Assembly: GCA_016931655.1 (NCBI GenBank)
Contig: JAFGEJ010000131.1
Coordinates: forward strand, 1 to 38,675
From: Phycisphaerae bacterium
GTDB taxonomy: Bacteria > Planctomycetota > Phycisphaerae > SM23-33
Direction of reading: 5' to 3'
Length of the DNA: 38,675 bases
The notes beneath the pieces are model-generated. The model ran no database searches. It had not been told where the DNA came from and saw nothing but the letters and a program-made list of their open reading frames with translations. The translations under genes were made by a program, and so were the position numbers. Positions 37,585 through 38,675 of this stretch are shown piece by piece; positions within the stretch are counted from its first letter, which is position 1, and each line of letters starts with the position of its first letter.

Positions 37585-37619
37585 TAGAGCAAGCTGAAGT
37601 TGCCGGTTCGCTTGCTCTA
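37585..37619. promoter_or_regulatory. 10-bp perfect inverted repeat TAGAGCAAGC-N15-GCTTGCTCTA ending 11 nt before the GntR start codon
   Basis: 37585-37594 / 37610-37619; ATG at 37631. Confidence 0.5.
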
Positions 37620-37630
37620 GGGAAAAAACC

Positions 37631-38311
37631 ATGCCGAAGACCCTTAAGAAAAAAACCAGGTCGAAAAGTCGGGTTTCCCGACACGTAGTACGCGAGGCCA
37701 TCCAGCAGAAAATCCTGCGGGGGGAATATGCTCCCGGTACTCGTCTGGGACAGGTTCAATTGTCCAAAGAATTCGACGTGTCTCAGAGCGTCGTGCGGGA
37801 GTCGCTGCTGGAGTTGCGGGCGATGGGGATGGTGGAATTGAAGGATCAGCTCGGCGCGTTCGTTCGGGAGGTGGATACCAACCGTTTGCAGCAGGTGTAC
37901 ATGATTCGTGAAGTGCTGGAGGGTCTGGCGGCCCGGATGTGCTGCGAGCACATCAGCCGGGGGGAATTGCGGGAGCTGGAACGGCTCGTCAAACGCATAG
38001 AAGCTCTTACCCCGTCGCAAAACGAGGATCACGTTCGCCTGGATCGGGAATTCCATCAGCGGATCCTTCACCTGTCCCGCTGCGACATGCTCATTCAGCT
38101 TGCGGAAAGTTACCAGATTCTCGGAAAGGTCTTGAAAGTTCGTGACGAACAGGACTTCAAGCCCGACCGCCATTTCTTTCTTCTTGAGCCGATCCGGAAA
38201 AATCAACCCGACGAGGCCGAACGGCGAATGCGGGAACATATCCGCAATGGTTGGCGGGAAATGGAAGAGAAAATCAATGCCGGCACGTTCAAGCTGCAGT
38301 GGATCGAATAA
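37631..38311 (+). CDS. GntR-family transcriptional regulator with FCD ligand-binding domain
   Basis: VREAIQQKILRGEYAPGTRLGQVQLSKEFDVSQSVVRESLLELRAMGMVELKDQLGAFVREV wHTH; FCD domain DREFHQRILHLSRC ... RHFFLLEPIRKNQPDEAERRMREHI. Confidence 0.92.
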   Translation: MPKTLKKKTRSKSRVSRHVVREAIQQKILRGEYAPGTRLGQVQLSKEFDVSQSVVRESLLELRAMGMVELKDQLGAFVREVDTNRLQQVYMIREVLEGLAARMCCEHISRGELRELERLVKRIEALTPSQNEDHVRLDREFHQRILHLSRCDMLIQLAESYQILGKVLKVRDEQDFKPDRHFFLLEPIRKNQPDEAERRMREHIRNGWREMEEKINAGTFKLQWIE

Positions 38312-38527
38312 GAGCCTATCCCAATAACCCCTCGTCGGCCCGAGACCGTGCGAAACGTCGAGATGCAAGGAGTGCGACTCGTGCTTCGTAGCGAAGGCTA
38401 CTTCGCAGAGTAGCAAGCAGGCAACCTCTGCAGGTTGCCGAACTGCCTGCCGGCAGGCAGGTGCAGCACGACGCAACAGATTGACGTTGCAGCCGGTCGA
38501 AGCCAGAGGGTTATTGGGATAGGCTCT
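38311..38527. mobile_element. MITE-like non-coding element with 20-bp perfect terminal inverted repeats
   Basis: AGAGCCTATCCCAATAACCC (38311-38330) and exact reverse complement GGGTTATTGGGATAGGCTCT (38508-38527); interior has internal palindromes (GCAACCT-CTGC-AGGTTGC, CTGCCTGCCGGCAGGCAG) and no ORF. Confidence 0.8.
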
Positions 38528-38616
38528 AAAGAAAAATCTCACGAAATCTCTTTTTCTGACACGCTCGAGTCGGAGTCGAACAATGGGGTAGCAGCCCGTT
38601 TAGAAAGTCTTTATTC

Positions 38617-38663
38617 GTGTCGCGGGCGTCTCGCCCGCGCGTGTCGCGGCCATCTTGGCCGCG
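38617..38663. repeat. Tandem 24-bp-period GC hairpins with TCT loops at window end (possibly truncated)
   Basis: GTGT CGCGGGCG-TCT-CGCCCGCG C GTGT CGCGGCCA-TCT-TGGCCGCG: two perfect 8-bp stems, identical loop and spacer, different stem sequence. Confidence 0.85.
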
Positions 38664-38675
38664 AAAACAAGGCAA

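Noticed and set aside
38540-38612. tRNA-like string on the minus strand (TTCTAAA loop-like, GTTCGACTCC T-loop-like)
   Set aside because: Anticodon- and T-stems do not pair and there is no acceptor stem; at best a degenerate tRNA fragment.

Overview
This 38.7 kb GC-rich window looks like ordinary bacterial chromosome, probably Planctomycetota/Phycisphaerae-like (an inference from gene content and an spdEFG1/mtEFG1-like EF-G). It has about 24 convincing CDSs. Most are on the minus strand: partial hydrolase, Lol-type ABC ATPase and permease, lysS, gcvT-like, rnr, lon, hsp20, uvrD/pcrA, PH-domain membrane protein, beta-propeller protein, S55 (SpoIVB-like) protein, SpoIIE/RsbU-type phosphatase, degenerate KaiC-PPDK_N fusion, hicB-like, HD hydrolase, alpha/beta hydrolase, lysC, MFS, araD and a D-2-hydroxyacid dehydrogenase. 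Plus-strand genes are a TIGR03546-TIGR03545-like fusion, msrB, gdhA, fusA and a GntR/FCD regulator. I see no CRISPR array, rRNA, convincing tRNA or transposase. The most unusual content is intergenic. (i) Two copies, in opposite orientation, of a ~115-nt element that folds on paper into a four-way junction: the junction stems are nearly identical, but both hairpin arms are unrelated in sequence. (ii) A 165-bp composite inverted repeat built from self-complementary hairpins. (iii) A 217-bp MITE-like element with 20-bp perfect terminal inverted repeats. (iv) A heptad-repeat hairpin that supplies the last codons of lysS. (v) Several other palindromic repeat clusters. Protein-level oddities are the permuted S55 motif order, the TIGR03546/03545 fusion, the KaiC-like/PPDK fusion without a visible phosphohistidine domain, and coiled-coil insertions in LysRS and the Lol-type permease. 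All homology statements are from pattern recognition; no searches were run.
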